Origin: Anaeramoeba flamelloides
Taxonomy: Eukaryota; Metamonada; Anaeramoebidae
Direction: 5' to 3'
DNA: 64,000 bases
NCBI GenBank assembly: GCA_027625915.1
Contig: JANTQA010000032.1
Span: 12,106,001 to 12,170,000 of the forward strand
The notes beneath the pieces were generated by a model. The model saw only the letters and a list, made by a program, of their open reading frames with translations. It was not told the origin of the DNA and did not search any database. A program made the translations under genes and the position numbers. This document shows, piece by piece, positions 33,918 to 45,288 of the stretch; position 1 is the stretch's first letter, and the number at the start of each line of letters is the position of its first letter.

Positions 33918-34967
33918 ATGCAAGGAAAAAAGAAAGAAACATTAGACGAATTATTAACGAGATTAAATTCATTTAAAAAACAATCAACAACTGTAATTTC
34001 TGAAAATTATAATAATTTGGAATCTATTGATTCGCATATTGATAATATTTTATTGAAAGTAAAAAGATTTAATAGCAAAGAATTAGACGGAAATCAAATA
34101 AGTCCCAATTTACAACAAGAAGATGAAATTCAAACTACTAACATTTCAAACAATGTGGATAATTATATCAATAACAGCATCACCACCACCAATAATAATA
34201 CTAATAATAGCAACAATGAGCACAGTTATAACAGTAATTATAATACTATAACGAATGATAATGATGACAATCAAAATCAGGATGATAACAATAATATCAA
34301 CATGAATTATTATTTAAATTCGTCGGATTTATTCCAAGACGTTAATTCTTCAACACAAGAAATTCAAAATAAAAACCAATATAATAGTAATTCCCAAAAT
34401 CAAAATTATTTAAATAATAATCAAAGTATTTCTATAAGTATTCAAAGTAAAAATAATCTTCAAGAAATAGATCCCAAAGAAGAAACAATAAAAAATCAAT
34501 TATTAAATGAAAAAGAAACTACAATAAACAATGAAAATAATTTTCAACAAAATCCTCCTCTCAACGAGAAAATAAGAATTAATGAACCCCTTTCAAATCA
34601 AGAATATTCTAAAAAAGAAAATGTAATAGAGGATGATCTCACATTTTTAAAAAGAAAAATAGAAGAAGAAGAAATTAAAATACAACAATTGAAAGATAAA
34701 ATTAAATTAAAAAAAGACAAAAAAATACTAGATGAAGAACAATTTCAAAATACTTCAAATGACCAATTACAACTCTCTTCATTTTTAACATTAAGTGGAA
34801 ATTTAATTAATGAAACAAATATCTTTACAAAAATTTTTTCACAAACGTTACAAAAGATTTTAAATAATAATAAAATTTTAGATGATCTTTTATTAAACAA
34901 ATCTCTTCAGCTAATTCAACAAAAATCAAAATTTAAAAAACAAGTAAAACATTATTTTTTTTTTTAA
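33918..34967 (+). CDS. Unrecognised Asn-rich protein with terminal helical segments
   Basis: 349 codons from an ATG placed directly after a TTATAG acceptor-like site. Residues about 5-55 (LDELLTRLNSFKKQS...YNNLESIDSHIDNILLKVKRF) look like a short amphipathic coiled coil. Residues 70-230 are Asn/Gln/Ser-rich low complexity. Residues about 238-275 form a Lys/Glu coiled coil, and 280-345 a predicted helical C-terminus. The frame ends FKKQ-VKHYFFF-stop. CAA|GTAAAA at about 34944 could be a donor, in which case the natural C-terminus is elsewhere, but the next 2.3 kb is repeats. No family recognised. Confidence 0.65.
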   Translation: MQGKKKETLDELLTRLNSFKKQSTTVISENYNNLESIDSHIDNILLKVKRFNSKELDGNQISPNLQQEDEIQTTNISNNVDNYINNSITTTNNNTNNSNNEHSYNSNYNTITNDNDDNQNQDDNNNINMNYYLNSSDLFQDVNSSTQEIQNKNQYNSNSQNQNYLNNNQSISISIQSKNNLQEIDPKEETIKNQLLNEKETTINNENNFQQNPPLNEKIRINEPLSNQEYSKKENVIEDDLTFLKRKIEEEEIKIQQLKDKIKLKKDKKILDEEQFQNTSNDQLQLSSFLTLSGNLINETNIFTKIFSQTLQKILNNNKILDDLLLNKSLQLIQQKSKFKKQVKHYFFF

Positions 34968-35079
34968 ATTTTTTGAAAATATATTGTGAAACATTCTTTT
35001 CTTTTTATCAAATTCATTAATTTTTAATATTATACACACAAATACATACATATTTACCACACATACACACATACAATAA

Positions 35080-35642
35080 TATAAACTGGAATTCAAAATT
35101 TTTCACATAGTTAAAACGTTCCAAACAATCTCAATAATACAATTTCATTCAAATTGGAAATAATTTTGATTTTTGTAAAATATGAAAATCATTTTTTCAA
35201 CATTTAGTTTTTTTGTTTTCATTTTATTTTTTGAATTACGTAACTTGTTTGGTTTCGGTTGATCGAATAATTTTTTTCAAACAGTTGATATTGAGTTAAA
35301 GTTGAGTTTCCAGAATTCACAGAAAAACATAAATAAAATTAGTTGATGGTGATACCAACAATTGATCGATCATCAATTATTAAATGAATTTTCCAACAAA
35401 TTTTCTCATAATTTTTTGTTAATACATCTTCAAAATTTTTTGTTAGATACAGCATTTTTTCATTTTTTGGATTTTTAATTTTTTATTTTTGTTTTGTTAG
35501 TTATTGTAAAATATAAATAATAGGTAGAATTTCAATAGGTTGTGTGCTCTCATTTAGTATTTACCATATAATTTATTTAATTGTATTTTTTTTTCTCTAA
35601 ATTTGATTTTTTGTGTTCTACAAATTTTTGAATTGGAATATA
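35080..35642 (+). mobile_element. MITE-2, copy c
   Basis: Left end TATAAACTGGAATTCAAAATT, right end ATTTTTGAATTGGAATATA. The interior matches copy a (GAAATAATTTTGATTTTTG, TAAAGTTGAGTT). It abuts DR copy 2. Confidence 0.75.
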
Positions 35643-35645
35643 ATT

Positions 35646-36915
35646 TAAGGTATTTCCAAAAAAGTGGGGAATTTTTTTTCTACATTTAATAAAAAATCAT
35701 CTTTGTTAGTGATAGTATTTGTTAATTGACAATACCAAACCAAGTTTAATATTAATACCAATTGAATCAGTAACTATGGTATTTATTTCAAAACATGTAT
35801 GTTGGATGGAATATTTCCAAAAAAATTAAAAAAAAAATAGTACCTTTTTTGGTGAAAACAATGTAGGACCAATCCCAATAAAAAACTGGAAATATGGAAA
35901 AGGTAAAAATGATTTTTTAAACAATCAAATACAGTTATATGTTTTCAATTCTATTTAAAATTTTTTTTGAGATTAAACAAGTTATGAAAATGATTTTTTC
36001 GATCAAAAAGAAAATAATAAAAACCAATTTTCGCGTCTATAAAAATATCAGATAAAATCGAGATCAGAAAATTTAATATCTTTTTTTTATTTAATATCAT
36101 ACTAAGAAACAAATTGAATTATTACCAAGAATCGATCAATGGTGCTTAATGATTTTGTATATTTAAATATTTTTTTGAAGATTGTGTTTAATATAAAGAG
36201 ATTTTAAAATAAACTCTTTTTCAAATAAAAGGGCACAGAAATTTTCAAGAATTATTCATAATTGAATCAAATTAATTGTAGTATCATTCTAAAATATAAG
36301 AAACGCTTTAAAACCTAAAAAAAACACTCAACTGGATCTTTAAAACTCAATAAAACAAAAAAATAAAAATTAAAATTCAATATTTTAAAAATTGGTGTGG
36401 CCTTTTATTTGAAATGAGAAATCTCGTTTTACAAATTGTAAAGAAAAAAAATTATAAAACCCAATAAAAACCTTTGAACAAGGAGAATTGAGAAAAAGTT
36501 CCTTACAAGTTATTGATAACTCTTTACAAGTCAAACTTTTGTTCTTTAAAGTCTCATTTTCAAGATAAATCCCCAATTCGTCAGGGTATTTTGTTGAAAT
36601 GTTTTTTCTTTATTTCATTTTTCTTTGTTCCATGCATCAATCCAATAATGGTCTTTCTTAATTCCTATATCTAACTCATTCGAAATCAAACTTAAACTGT
36701 TTCCATTTACACACTGGTAGATTATTTCCAAATTGGTTTCTTCTTATCTTGCTTTTTCATTTTCCAACTGTTCAATATCCATAAATAAAAAAACAAAAAA
36801 TGAAAAAATGAATAATTAAAATGAAAATCACCAATAAGTAATTATCTTATTAACAATCAAATTCGATGGTATTGATGATTTGAGAGGTGTGCCTTTTTGT
36901 TTGAAAAAGAGTTTA
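35646..36915. mobile_element. 1.2-kb dispersed repeat DR, copy 2
   Basis: Same orientation and order as 20651-21871. Internal segment 35996-36215 is replaced by sequence like 22655-22838. The minus strand at 36385-36576 again reads YLENETLKNKSLTCKELS. See copy 1 for the Tc1-like inference. Confidence 0.6.
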
Positions 36916-37304
36916 AATTTGACCCTCTTTTTATTGAAATAGCTTAGTTTAAACATCCTATAATTAACTAATTGGTAAGTAGATTTATTGTCAATTAGCT
37001 TAATATATTTAAATAACCCAAATTTATGAAAAAAATTCAAATCAATTTTTCATTACAACAACAAATATCGTTTTTTTTTTTTTTTTCATTACTTATAATA
37101 ATCCAGAAATTATTTTTAGTTTTTTTTTAATCTTAGATCTACATTTTATTTAAGCAATGGATTTCAACATTGATATTTATTCTTATTTTATAAATATTAA
37201 TAATCTGTTATGATTCTTATTGTTATTTAATAACTTTTTTTTTTTTTTTTTTTTTTTTTTAATAATTAATCTAGAATTATACAAAAAAGCACTCAATTAA
37301 AAAT
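36916..37304. other. Upstream region of the 37.3 kb gene
   Basis: A+T-rich with a run of about 30 T near 37229-37260. No defined element. Confidence 0.3.
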
Positions 37305-37799
37305 ATGGCACAAGCAATTTTTCTGATTTTAACAACTTACAATTATCCACAACTGAATAGAAGGGTAGCGAACCTAATCAAAGAACAAATCTTCCAAATG
37401 GATCCCTATGATCAAGAAAGTTTAGAGGACACTTTTTTAAATATTATGGTACTTTTAAAAAAAAACCCTCGGCTTGATGAAAAAAGTTTACAATTATTTC
37501 CTATTTTAAATTCACTTTTTGAATATTTATACTTTTCAAATAATTTCCGTTTATTATTGATTGAAAAATTATCACAAATAATTTTAGATTTTGATATAAG
37601 TGGATTTAAAATTGAAATAGAAAACTCTCAAATTATTAATCAAATTATTTCAATGAATATTGATGAATTTTGTTGTGGGAAAATCGAAAAAGAAAAAATT
37701 ATTTTGGGAATTTCTGAATTTTTAAAAGAAATTAATTTTTCTCAACACGATAAAGTAATTTTTATTTTTATTATTTTTTTATTTTTTTATTCAATATAA
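37305..37799 (+). CDS. Unrecognised helical protein (164 codons)
   Basis: ATG start in good context (AAAT ATGGCA). The product is almost wholly alpha-helical with Leu/Ile heptads (LNRRVANLIKEQI; LFPILNSLFEYLYF; LLIEKLSQIILDF), which could suit a HEAT/ARM-type repeat, but no family is recognised. The last 13 codons are Phe/Ile-only. AAA|GTAATT at about 37754 is a plausible donor, so the true protein may continue in an exon I could not find. It precedes the RasGAP gene by 1.1 kb on the same strand, but phases do not support joining the two. Confidence 0.5.
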   Translation: MAQAIFLILTTYNYPQLNRRVANLIKEQIFQMDPYDQESLEDTFLNIMVLLKKNPRLDEKSLQLFPILNSLFEYLYFSNNFRLLLIEKLSQIILDFDISGFKIEIENSQIINQIISMNIDEFCCGKIEKEKIILGISEFLKEINFSQHDKVIFIFIIFLFFYSI

Positions 37800-38096
37800 A
37801 CATGATGGACAATTTAAAATTTATATTTTAATATTTATGTATATTACCATATTCGTCTACGAACAATTTTTTTTTCAAATTAAAATTTCTGTTGATTTTT
37901 TATAAAGTAATAATGTGTAATTATTTTGTTATTGAAAAATAAAGTCTTTTTTTTTGTCAAAGCGGGAACAATTTTTTTTTGCAATCCCAATTATTTTCTC
38001 TAATTGATCTTTAAAGAAATAAATAAAAAATAAGTAGAATAATACCCTATCAGAGAATGGTTGATATTCATATGAAGTAAATCTAATCAATCAATC

Positions 38097-38646
38097 CAAG
38101 CTCCAATTCAAAATTTTTAACATCACAGAAACAGGAAAATTCAATTTTTGAAAAAAAAATCTTATATACTCAATTCTAGAAGAAATACCAAATTAGAACT
38201 CATTCAATAATTGGAATTTTAACAATTGTTTATAAATCACAATACCTACAAAACAAAAAATAAATAATTATCAATACTAATAAATTATCGGTATGTTACA
38301 AAATTTTGGAGATGGGCTAACAAAAAAATGCATTGCTAAACTTGTTAAATTTCTGTTAAGGATTATTGATCGATCAAAGGCTAGAGACCATTGACTAATT
38401 TTATTTGAGTTCTTCTATTCTGAAGAGCTCAACTTTAATTCAATATCAATCGTTTGAAAAAAATTATTGGTTGTGTGAAACCGGCAAGTTATTGAAAAAA
38501 ATGAAATGAAAACAAAAAAACTAAAAGATGAAAAAATGATTTACAAATTTTACAAAAATCAAAATTATTTCCAATTTGAAGGAAATTGTATTATTGTGAC
38601 ACTTTTAGCCGTTTTTAACTGTGTTAAAAATTTTGAATTTTAGTTT
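38097..38646 (-). mobile_element. MITE-2, copy d
   Basis: About 550 bp, inverse of copies a and c. Ends CCAATTCAAAATTTTTAACA on the left and AATTTTGAATTTTAGTTTAT on the right. Confidence 0.75.
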
Positions 38647-38912
38647 ATATATTTTTTCTTAAAAATTGAAAAAATCAAAATTCTTAGATTCTCCATTGAG
38701 AAAAACAACAATGTTCATTTTGATCTTCAATTAAAGATCAAATAAAATTTCAATAGAAACCAATATGATTTTTCTACAATCATTTTCACAATTTCAATAG
38801 AATTAGAAAAACAACTTTTTACTTTGTGACTATTAATCTTGCAATTTTCCAAAAAAAATTTAAAAACAATAATGTATCTAAAAAAAAAATTGAAAAAAAA
38901 AAAATTGAAAAA

Positions 38913-40501
38913 ATGAATTTCAATTTTGAAATTCTCAAAAATAAATTTTTACTTCTAATATCCATTCAAACCCTTTCAAAGCATGTAATTCACGCATTAC
39001 AACTGTTTCCCTTTGGCTGGAAAATAGTATATATAAATTTAATACAATTATTAATTTTAATTTTCTTCTATATTATTAAAAATTATTTCTTTAAACAATA
39101 ATAGTTTTCGAAAGGAATCATTAAAGTTGTTTCAAGCCAAAGTATTGCGAGGACTTTTAACTATATTTTCCAAAAGCATAAAAGTCCTAATACCAGTTTG
39201 AATTATAAATTAATAAGAGAGTCAAAGATCAATATTTTCAAAGACATGATTAACCATAATAATCAAATTTTAGGAAATGATTTGGATGAAATTGAAATCG
39301 AATTTTTAACATTAATGTTCACGGAAGAAACAATACTTAATTCAAATTTACAAATGAAGGAATCCATTTTCCATTTTAGCGAATCAATTAACTTTACTTT
39401 ACCGTTAATACATAGTTTAATTTATCAAGAAATTATCCAAGCAAATTCAATTGAAAATTTATTTGAAAAAAATAATTTAACAACTTTTATGGTTCGAAAA
39501 TATTCTAAAAAATATAATAAAGAATTTTTAGGAACAACATTCCAAACTTTAATTCAAAAGCATTATGAATCAAATTTATCTTTAGAAATTGACCCCAATA
39601 AGATTAGTAATGAAGAAAATCTTGAAGACAATCAAAATAAATTAAGGACTTTATTTATGGAATATGTAAACACGTTTTTCACTTCTATTAATAATTTTCC
39701 AATAAAAATAAAATGGATTTATTCGTTTTTAAAAAAAGAAATGGAATATAGGTTTCCTGATAATACAATTAAAATCGTTGGTACAGTGTTTTTTAATACA
39801 TATTTTTCAGATATCTTTTTAAATCCTGAAAATTATGGTTTTGATCAAGCATTAATAAATAATGAAAATTTTAAAAAACAATTAGAATTGATTTGTTTAT
39901 TATTTAAAATACATTTTAAGGGGGAATTATTTGGAACTGATTTTCCTCATTTAAAATTTTTTAATAATACAATTCGGTTATATTTTAGAAAGCGTAATAA
40001 ATTCCTTACTCAACTCGTTGTAATAAATGAGAATGAAAAAGAAAACGAAAATGAGAATGGGATTGGGAACAAGAATAGGAATGAAAAAGAAAATGAAAAT
40101 GAAATTAAGAATGGAAATGGAAATGAAAATGGAAATGAAAATGAAAATGAAAAAGAAAAAGAAAAGGTGAATCTAGAATTTAATCCAGAAATGCTTGAAT
40201 ATTCAAATAAGAATAATAAAAATGATCATAATATTTTTCCAACTCGTTTTGCAAATAAATTAAAAAATCATATTTTACATTTACAAGATCAAGAAAACGA
40301 ATTAAATAATAAAAATGATCAATTGAATAATAAAAAAAATGAAAAATTTTTTTCAATTAATTCTTTTGATTCCTTTGAACAGTTTTTTCTTACTTCAAAA
40401 CTTTTTTTTAAAAATTCTAATTCTATAAATAGAATTATTAAAACAATTCAACCAAAATTCATTTTAAATAAAAACAATAATAATAATTTAATAATTAAAT
40501 C

Positions 40502-40536
<35 letters not shown>

Positions 40537-40652
40537 GAAACGATATAAATTCTAATTCAATAGATGAGAGTAGACTTCAAATGTTTGGAATACATCGAGA
40601 TCCAAAGATTTCACAAAATAATAATAATATTAATTTTAATAATAATAATACA

Positions 40653-40683
<31 letters not shown>

Positions 40684-41147
40684 GTGGTAGTAGTAGTAGC
40701 CCAACCCTCAAAAATAAAACTTCTGTTGCCAGATTAAAAAAATTAAAATTATTTAGAAAAAAAAAAGAAATTCAGCAAGAAATAGTATTAGATGAAAAAT
40801 TATTACAAAAATGGAAAGAAATGTCTGCAATCCGCGATACAAAAAATGGAGAAGTTACCATTTTTTTAGATGGCGCCAAAAAATGGGAAAAGAAAATTGC
40901 CGTTTTAAAATCCAATATGTTTGCCTTGTTTGATATTCGAGAAATGAACCTATCATTTCCAACACATTTATTCCTGATCGACCAAAATTGGAGAATTGTT
41001 TTATCACAGCCTTCTGATTATAAAAAAAAAAACGCAATAGTTTTGTCATATAGAGGGCCAGAAAAAATGAGAATTGGTCTAGCAACCGATTCTATGGAAC
41101 GATCCAAAGACTGGATCGTTTGCTTTAATCGAGCAAAAAAAATTTAA
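38913..41147 (+). CDS. IQGAP-like RasGAP with C-terminal PH domain
   Basis: Exons 38913..39026 and 39105..41147, joined in phase 0 across a 78-bp intron (ATA|GTATAT ... AATAATAG|TTT), give 718 aa. The start is uncertain: the frame is open upstream of the ATG. The joined N-terminus FPFGWKIFSKGIIK resembles the segment before the GAP domain of IQGAP-type proteins. The RasGAP fold spans about 135-330 (LPLIHSLIYQEI; NLTTFMVRKYSKKY; SLEIDPNKI; FPIKIKWIYSFLKKEME; IVGTVFFNTYFSDIFLNPENYGF). The arginine-finger loop reads LFEKN (157-161) where active GAPs have LFR-N, and the FLRxxxPA box is FFNTYFSDIF. Catalysis is therefore doubtful and a scaffold role likelier. Glu/Asn and poly-Asn runs fill 340-600. 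A PH domain at about 612-718 (GEVTIFLDGAKKWEKKIAVLKS ... DWIVCF) suggests membrane phosphoinositide binding. Confidence 0.85.
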
Positions 41148-41658
41148 TTTTAATAATAATTATAATTAATATTTTAATTTTAAGAGTGTTTTTATTATTG
41201 GTATTGATATTCTGATCTTTTTCGTTTATCATTTTATTTTTAATCCTTTTTTTCTTGTTTGTTCGTATATCTTTTTTTCTTGTTTGTTACAATGTATTTT
41301 GATTTTCTTTTTCTTCATTTTTTGTTAATTCTAGACCTGATCAGTGCCATCATCACATTTGGGAGAGTTTGAGTTTAAATCAGCTTGGCTCCATTTCTCT
41401 TTGGTTTATCATTTTTTTTTTTTTAAATAAATTTAGAAAGATATTTTATCTTCTGAAAAAAGAGATTGTGCAAAAGGAAAAGAAAGGAAAATTTCAGAAG
41501 TTTTTTTTGGTGAAGAAAGAGATCCTATAATCAATTACAAGTAAATTAGATTTCGCTAAAACTGGTTTTTAAATAGCATGATTCTTATTATTATTCAAAA
41601 TATAAATCAAAAACTGTAATAGAATTCATCTAATATTTTCATGTTTATTATTTATATA
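41148..41658. other. 3' flank of the RasGAP gene
   Basis: A+T-rich with a moderately less biased patch at 41330-41400; no frame or repeat recognised. Confidence 0.35.
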
Positions 41659-42918
41659 AAAGGTGGGTTTGATGATATAGTCTCATTTCACTTTAGAGTT
41701 TCATAAATCGTGATTTTTTTTATCAAATCACGATATTGGAGAAGATCGCAAGATTCAATAAGATCACGATAATATCAAAAAGTAAGACATGCGAAAAAAA
41801 ATCTCCATAAAGTTTCAAAGTTCGTGATAATTGTCAAAATGTTCTAATAAACATTAAATCACAATATAATTTGTGTTTCTTTTAACTGCTATAATTGTGT
41901 GAAAATATTTGAATTTTAGTTTAGATCCATTGAAAAAAAAGTATTTGTTTAAAAAAACAAACAAAAAGGATAGTTGATTAGATCTGAGATCAGATCAATA
42001 GTTTTTAATTGTCTTTTCTTTTTCTGAATTTGGTTGACATATCTATCAAACCTTTTTGATAATTGAACAATAATAACTCTAGATAAATTAATATTTTCTA
42101 TGCCTAAATTTTGTTATGGATAAAAAAGAGCTTCTAAAATAATCAGCCCTTCACCTCGGACTTTAAAAAATGTGTTTGTGGGTTAAAGCATTTTCAATAT
42201 TCTATTAAAGTGGAAAGTGGGTAAACTTTCTGAACAGTTTCCACAATAACTTGCCAGATGATCACCAACTATTAAGATTTTTTTTTCCAATTGTTTTCTT
42301 CTTTTCCCCTTTTTCTTATCAGATCTTTGTATTTTACCGAAAACACCACTAGAGTTTGAAAAGGTTTAAAAGTTTTTTTTCCTCATACTCAATGAGAAGA
42401 AAAATTCAACTCTTTATTTTTTTTTTTATTTAAATTGTGATTGTAATAGTCAGATTTAAAAAATACATCTATTTTATATTCAAAAAAATTGTTGTTTGGG
42501 TTATTTTTTTGATCATAGAATAAAATTTGTTTAGATTTTATAATTTGATAAAAAAAAAAGGAAAAGAAAACATTTTTTTTTAAACGACAAAAAATAACAT
42601 GCCTTTTATAAATTGCTTTCAATCTTTCAAAAATTTCAAACACTTGACAACAATTAACAACACTTTCAAACTCTTTAAAATGCCCAAAAATGGAAACATT
42701 GTAAAAGTGAATAGCCTTAAAAGAATAATGTGATTTTTGTGTTGTTAGTGATTTGATCTCCAAAAAATAATTGTCCTTTTTTCGGGATTTTTTGTTTTTA
42801 TAGTGATAATGGAGATTATTGAAATTTTTTGATTATTTACTTTAAACTGGGATTAATGACAATTTTTGAATGAAATTGTGATTTTATGCTAATTTATGTG
42901 ATCATATATATTATCTTT
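41659..42918 (-). mobile_element. TE-6, copy 1: TIR element with ATCACGAT subterminal repeats
   Basis: Left end AAGGTGGGTTTGATGAT followed by several copies of ATCACGAT or its inverse. The segment 42125-42290 is the inverse of 53180-53330 in copy 2. The right end is blurred. Subterminal short repeats next to short TIRs are typical of elements whose transposase binds multiple subterminal sites. It carries the reading frame at 42389-42787. Confidence 0.6.
42389..42787 (-). CDS. Reading frame inside TE-6, unrecognised
   Basis: Open minus-strand frame without an ATG. Its less A+T-biased core reads NYFLEIKSLTTQKSHYSFK, AIHFYNVSIFGHFKEFESVV, NCCQVFEIFERLKAIYKRHV. The rest is Phe/Lys/Asn-rich. The corresponding part of copy 2 (52670-53045, plus strand) is too decayed to read. 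It may be a fragment of an element-encoded protein or a captured exon; no family recognised. Confidence 0.35.
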   Translation of the reverse strand, partial: SRKKDNYFLEIKSLTTQKSHYSFKAIHFYNVSIFGHFKEFESVVNCCQVFEIFERLKAIYKRHVIFCRLKKNVFFSFFFYQIIKSKQILFYDQKNNPNNNFFEYKIDVFFKSDYYNHNLNKKKNKELNFSSH

Positions 42919-42937
42919 AAAATCTTTGTTAATTTTT

Positions 42938-43281
42938 TTTTTTTTTTTTTTATTGTTTAAGGGAGGAATTTTTAATTCCTCTTGTTTGCCCGAATTCCTA
43001 AATTGTGATTTAGAAATTTTTTTAAAGATTTCCATATGCTTTTGTTTTCCACTAGGGCTAATAAAGTTATGGAATCTTTTCTGTTAATAATATTAGAAAT
43101 ATTATTGTTTTTTAATATATGAGATATATTAATTTTTTTTAATTCAGATATCCAGATTTTACGATTATTTTCATAGGCTGGGCAGTTCCAGAGAAAATGA
43201 TCTAAATCTTCAATGATATCTAAATTATTGATTTTTTTGCATAATTTACAAAATTTTGATTTATCTTCATTCATAACATAA
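42938..43281 (-). mobile_element. 5'-truncated LINE with perfect 19-bp target-site duplication (family L1a)
   Basis: AAAATCTTTGTTAATTTTT occurs at 42919-42937 and 43282-43300, flanking the insert. On the minus strand the insert opens with an ATG-headed frame of 100 codons: KFCKLCKK...DLDHFLWNCPAYENNRKIWISEL...FLNHNLGIRANKRN-stop. C-x2-C ... H-x4-C is the zinc-knuckle (zf-RVT) found at the C-terminus of many LINE reverse transcriptases. The stop is followed by a 3' terminus AGAGGAATTAAAAATTCC and an A run. Everything points to target-primed insertion of a 5'-truncated copy, fairly recent because the duplication is still perfect. Confidence 0.88.
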
Positions 43282-43380
43282 AAAATCTTTGTTAATTTTT
43301 ATCTAAGGGTTTTTTTTTATCATGGCTGAATAAAAAATTATATTAGTATTTTCAATTAATTTATTTATGGATCAAAGCTG

Positions 43381-43530
43381 ATGTATAATTACAGCAGAGT
43401 GTCGAATTTGGATGGTTATTATTTTTTAGGTGGATTGTGTCTTAGAGTTTATAAAAGTTGGGTTGGGATCGCAATTACAGTAACTTTGATATTTCAATGT
43501 TTTGGAGAGATTTTCTATCAGATCAGTTAA
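43381..43530 (+). other. Small open frame, 49 codons, unrecognised
   Basis: ATG-started frame with composition less A+T-biased than the flanks (MYNYSRVSNLDGYYFLGG..., WVGIAITVTLIFQCFGEIF, stop). It contains a hydrophobic stretch. It could be an exon relic or part of an unrecognised repeat. Confidence 0.2.
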
Positions 43531-44557
43531 ATTGGAATATATAATATCGGGAAAATATTGGTATATTTATATTTTCTTTTAAATAAATTTATAGTAACTT
43601 AAATTTTTCTCTCAATTCTTATTTTTGTTTAACAATATCTCTTTTGTTCCTTGGTAAAAATGGTTTAATTTGAAAAAAAAAATGCTGATATGAATTAATT
43701 TATTATACAACATTTTAACAACAAGCCATATAAAATGAAAAATTTATAACTAAGAAATTTTATAAAAAGTAAAAAGTTTTCCTTTAATTGTAATTTTTAT
43801 TTCGGATTAAACTACTTTTAAAATAATTACAAAGAAAGGACTATTTTGAAAATCAATGAATTTTGTTATATATCTTTACATCTAAAGAGTTAATTTTTTT
43901 TTATAAATCTAGTAAATAATAATAATAATTCATTGATAATTTTGAAATAGTTATTATTATTCATCAATGTTTCTTAATAGAAAAGTATATAACATTATTC
44001 GGAGAGCCTAAGTGGAATAGATAACTTATTTACAAATGAATATCATTGAATCTGAGAAAAAAATACATTTTACAAGCTGAGAGAAACGAATTATCATTTT
44101 GAAAAGAATTAATTTTTTAAAAATGTAATTTTGATAGAAATATCTGACCTTTTGGTTTAAATTTTTTATTTTGTAAAAAAATATAAAATTTTGCAGAAAA
44201 TTTATAATATTATATATAGTTTTCTCGTTTTTAGAATTTTGGTAATTTACATAAGCAAATAACATTTCTAATTTAAACTGTATTTTAAGAATGTGTAAGA
44301 AAAAAAACAAATATTGAATCCAAGGAAAATATACAATAACTAATGATTTCTTTTATTTTATTTACAATAATTTATAAAAATTTCTTAAAATTTAAAAGAT
44401 TAAAAAATATTTTGTTCAATTCTCCTTAGTATATATAAACTACAAAGATTTATATTAGAATAAGTTATTGTATAATATTAATTAATCTTTTTTTTATTAG
44501 AATTATTATTTTGAATTAGTTTTATTTCTTTTGAAAGATCCAATTAGTCTAGGGATA
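43531..44557. other. Intergenic, A+T-rich
   Basis: No gene or defined repeat seen. Confidence 0.35.
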
Positions 44558-45286
44558 CAGTCAGTTTCACTTTCAAGACATATAAACCAAAATTCAAAAT
44601 TTTCCACACAGCTAAAACGTTCCAAACAATCATAATAATTCAATTTCATTGAAATTGGAGAGAATTTTGATTTTTGTAAAATATGAAAATCATTTTTTCA
44701 TCTTTTCGTTTTTGTTTTCATTTCATTTTTTGAATTACGTAATTTGCTTCGTTCGATCAAATTTTTTTTTCAAGGTTTATATTATGTTAAAGTCAAGTTG
44801 TTCCAAATAGAAGAACTCAAATAAATTTAGTTGGTAGTGTCTAACCTTTGATCGATCAATATTCCAAATAGAATTTTTACAAATTTACTAATGTATTTTT
44901 TTGTTTTGCTCTCTCCAAAATTTTTAACACACCCATGATTTATTTGTATTGATAGTTATTAATTTATTGTTTTGTGAGTATTGTAATTCATAAACAAGTG
45001 TTAACATTCCAATTAGTGGATGGTTCTAATTTGGTATTTCTTCTTTAATTGATTAAATAAGTTTTTTTTTTAAAAAAATTGAATTTTGGTGTGTTAAAAA
45101 TTTTGAATTGGGGTTTATTTTCAACGAAATTTAAGGTACACAAAAAATCTCAAATTACTGTACAAAATTTGTAATTTTAATTTTTACAATTTATTTTATT
45201 AGAATCGGAATTTTATGCCTTAATTTGAGATTTTTCTGTGCCTTAAATTTCGTTTTAGGTCTGTGCCTTAAAAGTGGAACTGACTG
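44558..45286. mobile_element. MITE-1, copy d, split by MITE-2
   Basis: Left end CAGTCAGTTTCACTTTCAAG after TA (44556-44557); right end AAGTGGAACTGACTG before TA (45287-45288). Only about 23 bp of the left arm precedes the break. The remainder (TCAACGAAATTTAAGG...) resumes at about 45118. The middle 44583-45117 is a complete MITE-2. Confidence 0.85.
44583..45117 (+). mobile_element. MITE-2, copy e, nested in MITE-1
   Basis: Ends TATAAACCAAAATTCAAAAT and, inverted, ATTTTGAATTGGGGTTTA. Internal sequence matches copies a and c. Inserted in the left arm of MITE-1 copy d, so it transposed later than that element. Confidence 0.83.
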
Positions 45287-45288
45287 TA

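Noticed and set aside
37305..39026. Joining the 37.3 kb exon to the RasGAP gene as its N-terminus
   Set aside because: The possible donor leaves phase 0, while the only AG acceptors upstream of 38913 (38800 and 38806) give phase 2, and a MITE-2 lies between.
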